Assembly: GCA_000507305.1 (NCBI GenBank)
Contig: DF239553.1
Coordinates: 62,001 to 126,000, forward strand
Length of the DNA: 64,000 nucleotides
Reading direction: 5' to 3'
Source of the DNA: Breviolum minutum Mf 1.05b.01
Taxonomy: Eukaryota > Sar > Dinophyceae > Suessiales > Symbiodiniaceae
The translations under genes and the position numbers were made by a program. The notes under the pieces are model-generated. The model had not been told where the DNA came from and did no database searches. It saw only the letters and a list, made by a program, of their open reading frames with translations. Below, piece by piece: positions 1 through 11,300 of the stretch (its first letter is position 1; each line of letters starts with the position of its first letter).

Positions 1-20
1 AAACAGCTGGGGCACCCCAC

Positions 21-2315
21 AGCATGATAATGTTCTTTGGATGACCACCAACTGCTGGGATCTTGACATTGGGGATGTATTCCAAGGGGTACGAGACCTG
101 AGTCACGTTGCTTAAGGCAAGGGTTGCTTCATGAAACATATTTTCCACCTCAAACGCCTTGGTTCCAAACAAAAATGAAGGGCACAACCCACATGACAGG
201 TGAAAACCCCATGCGACTTGGAACGCGAAGAATGAGGGAACTGGAATCCAAGCAGATTCCCTGGAAATGAAAAGAATAGATACTTGGAATATCCAATTGA
301 AATTGACGCCAAAGTGCTATTTTTTTCCGGTCAACCATCAAATAAGATGAAGCCATGAAATTTTGGGTGCAAACTTTGTGGAAAAGGATGTGGGAAAATC
401 ACAGATCTCAACCAAAAAATAAACATCTATCGAAAGGGATCATAGAAGGGGTAAAATCGTGCTTTTTTTTTCATGGGACATGAACATTACCCTCCACTTC
501 GAAAGTGCATTTGGGAGGGATATGTTAGTTGCCAGGAGGGTAGATAAAGCTTCCACTTGCAATCTTCTGTCAATCTCCGAACTGGGGACTCAAACACTTC
601 CCAGTTGCCACGGATTTTCATCCACTCACAACAAACCAATCCATGAATGACCTTTCAATCTCACCATTGTTTCATGTCCAAACAGCAAAACCAAAGATGT
701 TAAGAAAAATCAATACCCCTGGAAGTCGAAGACCAAACAAAGAATGGTCTTTAGCGTGATCCATGTAAAGGATTCCCTACTACACAGGGGCAAAGTTTGG
801 TCTTTGGACTTGTTGGGACACAGTAATTAAAGTAACTATATAGTACGATCACAATCATAACTGTACTATACTATGCCATACGAGTACCATACTAGAATAT
901 TATACTATATATTACTATATATATCTAATATACTATCATTTAATGGCGTGTAGATAATATTCAATAAAATCATATGATCTGATATGATATAGTGTAAGAT
1001 AACATAATACGACACAATATAATACCATATAATGATACAAAGTAATGCAATAACATGTATCTATAGATATACTATACACAACAACATGCAACCCACAATA
1101 ACCTGGTACCCCCAAAAAAAAATGGTGTTAAAGTTTACTGAGTTTTCTGTTTACCCACCCCCCCCAATGAAATGTCGAATTTATCCTCCACCCCATAATT
1201 TTGGATAACCTCCATATGTCTGCCCATAACACTCTAATTTGAAATCTCACCCTTGACCGCCGCTGCTTGGCACACCAGACTCGTGTATTCTCAGTGATGC
1301 TGCCATCGTTGTAATCCACCTCACCTGGTGAGGTACTTGGGGGGCCCCTTCTGTTAAGAGCACACTGATAGTCTGTAGTCTTTAAAATCTGCAATGCTTC
1401 GGCAATTTGGAGAACTCTATACAGTTGATGCAATCATCAATCCAATGTATCATTGCATCTGTCTAGAAGGGAGTCTATCCAGCCATCAACCATCGTTGTC
1501 TCACATGTTTGGTTTCAAAAAATACCTGTCCAATTCAACGCTTTTGACGTCTGTTGAGCTCGGAAACACCCCGTCATCCACATCGCTTTTGACGTGGACC
1601 CGAAACGCGCCTGTACGTTGGTCGAAGACAACGTTCTCAAGCAGCGCGCCGAAACGAATGGCATCCCAAATCTCGGGTTCCTAGAAAGCCATGTTGGGCC
1701 AGAAACCAAAAACGTCCAAAGGCAACAGTAGAAAAAGAGATAAAACCCCATTTAAATAACATGGCGATCGCTGGAAAATCCCCATTTTCAATAGGAGATA
1801 CTAGTGCATCTCCAAACGGTGGATGTTCCATTGTCATTTTAGGTTTCGGGGGGGGGAAACCTTTACAAGCGAACCCATCAGTGGGATTCTTCTAAACCCC
1901 GACTTTGCTATTTCAACATGATGTGAAAATTTTGCTTAGACCAAGATCAGAAAATCAAATGACCTTTTTGATGTTTGCTATGGGAATTTCTTTATGATTT
2001 CATGAATGTGTTTTTTGAAGTTTTCTGCGTTCCAAATACCATGTCTCCCCACTGAATCCCTGACTCCGCTATGGTCGGTACCGAAACGGTAAGCCCACCC
2101 CAGGTCCTTCTCACGGGTGAGGCCAATCGCCTCACATCTGCCAAATGAGACTTGGATTGCTTGAAAAATAAAAAGAGGCGATTTTCACTTTCACTACTAG
2201 TACGTTTTCTTTTGGAATTCGTATGTATTAGACGTGTGAAGCAATTCAGTTCCGATTTCCCCGATTTCGCCGTCCCTTCCGCCTTTGCATAGCAGCCACC
2301 TTCGATGTTGAAGAT
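21..2315 (-). CDS. pckA: PEPCK exons 15-19: C-terminal part, off left edge
   Basis: Exon 15 (2283-2315) gives [11 protein letters not shown]. Exon 16 (2107-2130) is a 24-nt microexon, AIGLTREK. Exon 17 (1611-1680) gives [17 protein letters not shown]. Exon 18 (1281-1324) gives [13 protein letters not shown]. Exon 19 (21-97) gives [10 protein letters not shown] and [11 protein letters not shown]. Spacing of each motif equals that of bacterial PEPCK, which supports the junctions. Donors: GC, GA, GC, GT and, at the outgoing end, GT. The remaining domain, with the final Thr/Arg nucleotide-binding motifs, lies outside the window. Confidence 0.94.
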
Positions 2316-5300
2316 CTCAGTGTTGAGAGCATCAAAATGTCCGTTTGAATGTGGAGAATGACAACTGTTTAGGGGAAAGAGACATGGGTGTTTCCAAAAA
2401 TAAGGGTACCCCAAAATGGATGGTTTATAATGGAAAACCCTATTAAAATGGATGATTTGGGGGTACCACTATTTTCGGAAACATCAACATAAAGAAACCT
2501 CTGTCAACTGTCAACCCAGATGTTTTTTCGAATTTTCGCGGAATTCTCACAACTTCTTCTAGGTCTCCCCGACTCCCTTATCAGTCCATGCATGTTCATC
2601 GTCGCCAATCAGCAGGCGATTCTCATCCGCGGACCTCGGCACAATTTGGCGGTTGAAACAACCCCAAATAGGGGTGAAAATAGAAAATATTTGAAACCAC
2701 CACCTAGGTTTTATGTTTGTAACAACTGGATGTATGATGAATATGAAAAAAAACACTGAAGATGTGTTTTCCACTGCAGTTGCTGAAACCTCAGAACTTG
2801 TGTTTGTGTTTTTGCACGCTTCAATATTCTCTCACGGGTACAACACTGCATTGTCCGTCTAGGAGGATTACACCCAACCCTCTCCAAAAATCCAAAAAAA
2901 ACTACGGTGTTCATTTTGCAGCCAGAAAAAACTATCAAGTTCAAGTTTTCATGGAGTGACCCCCTGTCAAACACAGGGAAGCCGGGAAGACCTGTGCACA
3001 ATAATACCTATTGACCACTTAGCATGGGGAGGTGATTCTAAACCCTTCCAGTCACTCCCAAGAATCACCTCCAAAAAATTGGGGGGGGAGTGAAATCCGT
3101 TTAGGACAACGGAACATGCTTTCAGCCAACATTTCCAACTCAATGGATTGAACAAAACGGTTCAAGATATGAAAAATCTTAAACAAAATATGCACCCAGC
3201 GGGTAAGTCACTCAAAATTGACAGCAAGATGTGCGTGTTTTAGTCGTTCCTTCAACTTGAGATGGGTATCACTCTGAGGGAACCTTCAAAATACATACTT
3301 TTGAAAAAAATCATGGGCACATAAGTTCAAGCAAATTGACCCGAAACCTGAATCCCTGGGGGTCATTCCTCGGAAGATCCTCCAGATGAGTCAAGACACA
3401 GTGTGGTCTTTCCCGTTCCACTGAGGCCGAAGAAGACCGTCACGTCACCATCCCTAAGAAATTTATGGAAACAGTTGTGGAACTGGATGGAAGTGGTGTA
3501 TTTTTTTGATTGTACATGCATTTTGGATAATGGTAAATATATGATGTTATATACACGTGTTGTATATAAGAACTGCAGAACATCCTACATTGGCACTGGT
3601 ATTGTACCCCACAACAAACAAACAAAAAACAACACAAAAACCATGTCATCCAAGTGGCTTGCCCTCGTTGGCGCTGGCATGCATACTAAGGATTCCGCCT
3701 CAAGGGGGAATTAACGGCTGGAATCTAAAAATGGAGGTGTTTGGTTCAGATAATTTTCCGCATGAAAATTGGGTGACTTTTAGGTTCCATGTTAAGTTTC
3801 GGGGGAGTATGTTTTTTTTTGGTGTTTAATTTCTCTTTGGAGATTTGGGTTCCAACATTTATCAGAGATCACGTTCATACCCCAAACAAGCATAAACAAT
3901 CCATGTTTGGTAGACATATCTCTACTTACGTACGTACATCTATCAAGCGCATCAACCAAAAGTAGACCAATACATTATGCCTGCCATGGGTACTGTAAAA
4001 CTACCTTGGAAATCCATGGAAATCCAACGAATTCTTTCCGAGTCACTTGTTCCCAAGAAATCTGCTTCAAAGTCCTTAAACCTTTGGAAATATGTGTTGC
4101 TCCAAATCCTTCCCTTAGCAACCATGTACCTGCAGCTTCTGCGAGACGTTTACTATAAGCAACGGTTTGAAAGAAGAGATCTACATCTACAAATACGTCA
4201 GATTCATCATCCCTTGCCAACTCCTAATAGGAGCCTTCACCAAAAAAAGAAACAATGGAGTCAAGCGACGCTTGGGAAGCAAGTAGTTCATGATTGTGAA
4301 GACACCCTTCCTTAGAAACGCGAAAGGCAGATGGACCGTTGAAGATGTATGCGGCAAAGCAACCCCTTAAAACGAGAGGCAGTCTTTCTGGAAATAAACA
4401 GGAAATAAACAGCACAAACTAATGTATGCCCTTTTGGAAAGCAACAATTTCCAGCCACCTATGGTAAAACGATCTTTAGATCATCATAGGTGACTGCCAG
4501 TTTCTGAAGACATCCCGTTTGGTACAAATCTCAAACGCCTGAAAGAAACGTTTTCTCGAGCTGGAAAATCATAACTACTATACTCTAGAATGAGGCAGCC
4601 TGTGGTACCTTACTAAGCCTGGCAAATGCCAATATGATCCCAATATGATGCTGGTGTGATGGTAGCATGATTGCAACAAATCTTACATACTCTCGAAATC
4701 CCGCTTTGATACAAAGAAAAACGCAAAGTACCAGATGGATCCAAATGGTCAGCTTGCCAAATGAACTTACCAAAGCCACCCAAAAAATAATATCTACAGC
4801 CTACAGCTTTTTTGTGGCAAACTCACAATAAAATGCATCCCAACATTGGTGGTGAAGCTTAGTAGTTTACTCCTTGAGTCATATTTCCCATGTCAAACCA
4901 CCTCAATACCACCCCATCTGATGGCGTTGCTCTGGATGTTTTAGTGCCAATTCAAAATATCTGGGTGCAGGGTTTTCTTGTTGGGGCGAACAACAAGGCA
5001 TGAAATACATTGAAATGCATGAAACTTGCATTTATCCATTAAATCAGAACTGAAACCCCTCAGTGATGCAATCCAGGTCTCTTCATTTCTCCAGCATACT
5101 GGGTGCCCAAAATCACCACTTCTCCTCGCAGAAGTTACCCCAACAAACTGCGGAGGCCAAAAAAACTCATGACTTATCTTGCGCTTTCCATGTTTTACTA
5201 GATCTCAAATCAACCCGCACAAAATCGCCCGAGGTGAGTGAAATGTTTTAACATCCCATGTTTCAATCATGTTGCAAAATCCTTGACCTGGGACCTTTTT

Positions 5301-8300
5301 ATTTCAGGCAACCAAAAAAAAACTCCCACCCAAGTCCCAAAGACCTCATTCGATTCCGTGGAAAAAGTTGTTCATCAAAATTCCATCAAAATTCCCAGAG
5401 ATTATGAATAATCCCAGATCATACCCTATCAAACATGGCTAAGTATAGTTAATACAATATTCACTTTTTTTTGTGGCGTTATTTTTGTTTTTTTCCCATA
5501 CTTCGCAACTTCAGGGAAAGAGATTTCTTCATCAATCAACCTCATAGGTGGTGAGTTTATCCACTATCTTATCGATCCAATGATTTCGAGGTGCTGATTT
5601 CAACACTTGTTGGAAAAATTATTGGAAACCTATGCTTGAAGTGAATACCCTCTGGAAGTTTAACATAGCCCCTGAAAATATACCATCCCAAAAGGAGAGT
5701 AGTCTTCCAACCATCATTTTTCAGTGGCTATGTTAAACTTTGGGAGGGTAAATGATCATGGTTTCAACCCTCAAATGCCTGAAATCAGGCCCGCAACGTG
5801 GGAGATTCCCTAAAACTACCTGGAAAATTAAGATGGAACCCAAAGTCATGCAGGTGGGTTCGGTTCAGAGGATTTTCCTTTTCAATTGGGTGATTTTTTA
5901 GGTTCCGGTTCCAGCCGTTCATTTTCAGGGGTGTATTTCAGTTTGGCACAAATCGCGGAGATTACAACCCTTTGAAAACAAGGAAGCCTCAAAGTTTGAA
6001 CAATGAAATTCTGGCTGGTTGGTGGTTGAACCAACCCATCTGAAACATATGCTCGTCAACTTGGAAATCTTCCCCAGGGATCCGGGGTGAAGATTAAAAA
6101 ATGTTTGAAACCACCACCTAGCTGCCTATTTTGGTTGATTGGAATTTGCCGTTTCCCTTTGTTGAGGAGTTATGGGATCACTCGACCCGCGATGCCACCC
6201 ATGGACCGACGTTACTGTCATTATTTGACCAACCAACCTCCGAAGCCAGCGCTATTTTTGCTGGGCAACTCACAAAAGATTGGCAGCAATGCTTGGGGAG
6301 TCTTTTGATGATTGATTTTCAAAAGATGAGCTGATGGGAAAACTTCCTTACCCCGACAAATTGGTCTGAAAAATCATGTTTTGCAAACGAAATCGCCAAA
6401 TTCACCCATGACAGTTCCCTCAAAAATGTCCTAAATTCTAATTTTAAAAATATCTCGCATTCTATGATCTATGCTTCCTTTTTCAGGCTTACCTGGTATA
6501 CCTCCCAATTTGAAAAGCTGCCATCCAAACTGTCGGCGGCAGTTTTTACGCCGGGGAGCTGCTCTTGAAGTTCAAGCTAACAGAAGTGCCGGAGGTCATA
6601 CCATCAGTGGCGCGATTGGCTGGGAAGGCACCACCGTTGTAAATCGTGTAGTCCTACGGGGCCATCTTGCTCGTGGAAACTTCAATCCGGCACGATCGCC
6701 TGGGGATTTAGAAAGCCAGCTTGAATAGGTAATGGGACAGAAAAGAAAAACATCTCAACTCCCAATCCAGAATCCCTTGAAGTATCGGAATGGTATGGAC
6801 AGTTTATGAGGGGGTCTAATTTTGCCCAACAAGATGGAGCTTGAGTCTTGGTGCGGATGTGACAGGATCTAAATGCTTTCCATCGAATCCACCAAGTGCC
6901 CCTCTCTTGACAGATATGCCTTTCAACTGCGAAATCAGAACCAAGTATCCAACTACAGGTCAGGTAACTGACCAACTATAGCAACTAAGTAACTAACTGA
7001 CTGCCTCTCTAACTCACTCCCGAACGAATTAAAGGCAGGGGGGGGTTCAGTTTCGACCCCCCCCCCCTCACCAACTAATAACGCAACCACACAAGAAAGG
7101 CAAAAATCAACCCAACAACCACATCCAACATCATCCAACCACATCCAACTCAAGCTCCAATCAAAAAATCATCAAACTCCATCGATCTTCCAATCTCCCG
7201 GGGTCCGGCTCACCAAAGTTCGCGAGCTCCTCTGGAGAGTTTGAAAATGATACCGAGGGATAAGGGAAAATTCATTAAGCGCAACGGTTGGATGATTTGA
7301 TTGAAACAGTGTGAAAACTGAACCTGCTCCAAAACCATTATTTTGAATATAGATTTGGGATGATTTGGGTACAGTACTAAATTGTTGGTTCTGAATTGTG
7401 TGTGGAAATGGAACGTGATGGGTCCTCTGGTTTTTTCGCAACTGGTCTGCAAAATCAGTCCAACTGGACTTTCAGAAAAAAAACACTCTATAGTCATGCC
7501 TTGAAAAGCAGTTGTGTTACCATTCAATTTGTGGAGGCCACACACTGGTGGGTGATATTAAAGGGAAAACTCTGTTTTTCTCTGGGTCTCAAGAGAATGT
7601 GTTGAAGACAATGATGTTCTACATTTCTCTGGTGGGCTTTAAGGTGTGTTTTCAGCATTTTTGATTCTTGCCCTGCAGAACTAAAAACCCTTACGCTGCT
7701 CCTCTTCTGTCGGTCGGATGAGCATATTGTGCATGAAGAGCGCATGGTAGGCTCGACTGGTAATCACACGAATCTGCGAGGACGGGGCAAAGTTAAGCTT
7801 CGGATCCCCAAGCCATGCTGGTTTCCAAATACCTAAAGGCCAGACCCAAGCTGTTTATAACATACAACTGGTCAACAAATGCTATTTCACCAAGCTGGAA
7901 AAGTGTGGAAAAAAAATTGGAGTACCATCCAATACCTATAATTCATATGTGTACTCAATGCATCTACTTCACCCTTCCCTTTAAAGAAGGCAGCGCACGA
8001 TGCTCACTTCAACTCCTCCTCATATCCATTGTAAGAACTTTTTGGAGGCTTGACTTGGTTTATCGGCTGCTGTCACTCTAAATTTTGAGCCTTGACCAGA
8101 CTGATCATCTCTCTCTAGTCAATGCTCCTTGTTGTTGAAGGTTTAAATAATTAACCCAGAACTCAAATCACAACATTGCAAACGCATGTAGAAGCGCTCA
8201 CCAAATTATCTGAACTTTTGTGTGGATCACTTTCCATTTGGGGGATTGGTGATAGTCCAATTCTACAGTCGATGCAGCCGAAAAGCAATCCGCTGGGATG

Positions 8301-11300
8301 GTGCTGCTTTCCAGTTCTTCGGTGCTTGGTGGGGCCCCAGGTCATGAAGTTCTTTGGCCCGTCAAGTGACATTGGCTGAATTCATCATAATTGCAAAATG
8401 GTGATTGAACGGCATTCAAAAAACGTAAACAGGAACCACCAAATTGAAATATTTAACACTGGATCCCTGGAATGAGGAGATTCTGGAATTGGAAAGCATT
8501 CCTTTTTCGCTACGCCGCTACGCTGTACAAACCCCCCTCAAAGCTATATTTTCACAGCACATGGGGCCCCAAAGTACCATTACCAGATTACCCATCCCAA
8601 CAGAAAGCCAACCTTGTTTTCTAACCACACTTTTATTTTCTGGGTAAATCACTTGGTCATTCCGAAAGCTGAACATGGGGGGATGACCTCTTAGCTAGCT
8701 ACCATCATTTGGATTCATAGGCAACTGATGACCTCTCGGCTTTGCCGCAGCCCCACCTTGTATCTGTAGTCAGGGTCCCATCCAGCAAAGGCATCCAAGA
8801 CGTACAAGCGTTCCTGGGTGCGAAGCACCGAAACCCAACACCTTTCACTACTAAAGGGTCTAAAGCTTGGCTGTTGGGGGCGAGGTGGAGAATTTTGTTC
8901 CCAATCTGAAAGCCTGAAAAAAGGTTTCAACTAAGGTGTTGAGTGACTTCTTTTCTTCAAGAAATGTCATGTCCCTCACTATCTATACCTGTTGTTTCAA
9001 AAAAAACTAAACGTAGTTTTCAAGTACAGTATACATGTTGAATACATCATACCAATCATACCCATCAACAATCCCCCCTGGGGATTCATTGGAATTTCCT
9101 TGGACCTAAACACAGCGGCAGCAGTAGAGCACCAAGGTGTCGATGCTTAAGTTTATGTTTCGCTGAAAAGAAAAAACGGAACCTTGAAATTGTTCACAAC
9201 AGATTACGTTGTGTTTTTTCGTTGACTAGTTGGTTCTTCTTTCCAACATTGAGTTTTGTAATGTTTTTCCCAAGTCCCGAAAATATTGGTCAGCCTGGCC
9301 TTTTCTCTATGAAAACATTCAGGATAGTCATGCAAAATAGTGCGTGTGTGTTTACAGTAAACATATCTAAGGAATCCAAAAAGAGTTGTAGAAGTGCCTA
9401 TGCTTCATGTCTGGCATATTCATGCACATTTACCTTCAAACTTCAAACTGAACCCAATGCAGGTGCACATAATAATGTGTATGTAACATATGCACCGTAT
9501 GTGTAAATATCATATTATGATTACGTGTGAACTATACTTGGAACTATCTTCCTCGACCTGAATTAATCCAAGTTTTGGATGCTTCCCCAATAATTATATG
9601 GGACACTTCCAATGGTGCGTCTTGTCACCGAGTCTCTCGTGTGTTAAGGTAATCGATGGCACGTTCTCGATTGATCCTCGGTCGCCATAGTGTACGATTT
9701 GTTTGGGCAGCCGTGGCTGGTTTTAGGGGTAAGGTTGATGGAAATTCATAGCAACTTGTTTTCCAGGTATCAGCGTTTTGTTTCGTCCGGTATCATCTTC
9801 CTCAAATCGCTTGTCCGAATCAGCTACACAGGGCACCGAAAAAAAAAAAGCAAGATTGAAATCTGGGTAACAAAACTTCTGGATTCACAGGAGGATCCAA
9901 TTTTCTACTTGACAAATGGATCCAAGAAAGCTGAGTAAATGAGTTTACATGGTGCTATCCATCTAAAGCTCCATGAGTACCATCACTTTCGGAGGCTAAT
10001 TTGGAATTCTTCCCCTCAACATGACTTGTGATCAACTCTATATTGGGCTTGATTGAGGTTATGTCACTAATGCCTTGGTGGGGATGTTTACACGTTGCAC
10101 CTACTTGAAATGAGGTCCTTCTGTAAAGATTCATCAAATAAAACATCTTTGAGGGTGAAGTCTGAAGTGAGTCGCCAGAATCTCTACTTCATCACAGCTT
10201 TCCACTTTAACCCATTGACACATGAGTTGAAATGGAAAATCTTCAAAAAGAAGTGAACATGAAAAATGCATTGAAACCACAATTTTCACAGTGGAGCTAC
10301 CGCACGATACATGCTGGAATCGACTAGCAGCGGCGTTGGGTTCCGCTTAAGTATAATAAGATCCTACAAGTAGGTTTATGCGTATACGAAGACGTCCAAT
10401 ATTTATGTGGCATAAAATTGGAGATTTACCTTCGACAATTGCAACATATGCTTTCGAACCATGATGCCCGCTTTTGAAGCCCAGGTGTCTTGAAGGTGTT
10501 CTCCGAGAGTGGAACGTTCACAGGACCTGCTCGAAGGCGGATGCATAGTTTGGCCACTTTGTCACGTGTTGGGATGGTCGGGATTTGTTGCTAGTAAAAT
10601 ACCAAATGGGTGACAATGTGTTATCTACCACCTGCTATAAGAAACAGAATCATTGCTGCGTATTGAGCATCCTGTTTTTTTAACTGCTTTTGATAGGAGC
10701 ACAGAATCGTACCAGAAGACTGAGGAGTAAGAAACCCCGAACAAATTGGGCACTAACGTTCGCCTGACACTTTCCAAAGTGTTTCCACCCTCTGGTCCAC
10801 AAGTCATAAGATTGCACTGTGAAAAATCCTCGCCCTTGGGGGTATTCATATCACTAAAAAGCAATTCTAGGCATTCGCTCCCTACCTACAAGTCTAACTT
10901 GTAAGCTAATCCACACATAGATCCAACAAACAAACTAAGGAACTTCTGTTTCAACTCTGATCCATCCCAGGCTGTCCAACAAACTTCACCACTGGATAGA
11001 AGACATTGTCTCCTACTTATTAACGACGTCACAACTTCTGTCTTTTGGATTACCTTTGAAATCTTTGGATTTTTCAGAAAAAAAAACACCTGGAATCTGA
11101 GTAGGGAAAAAATTCCAGGGAGAAATTTTGGATCAATCACATGCGCCCCAAGTCGAGTCTTCATGGGCTCCACCTCCTCAACTCAGACTTCATAGCTAAC
11201 TGGATTCAACTTGGCACCCCAACCCCACCAAATGTCATCCTTGGTGGTTTCCCTGGCAGGCTCGAACGGCCATTGTTCACATGCTAGAAGCTTCCGAAAA

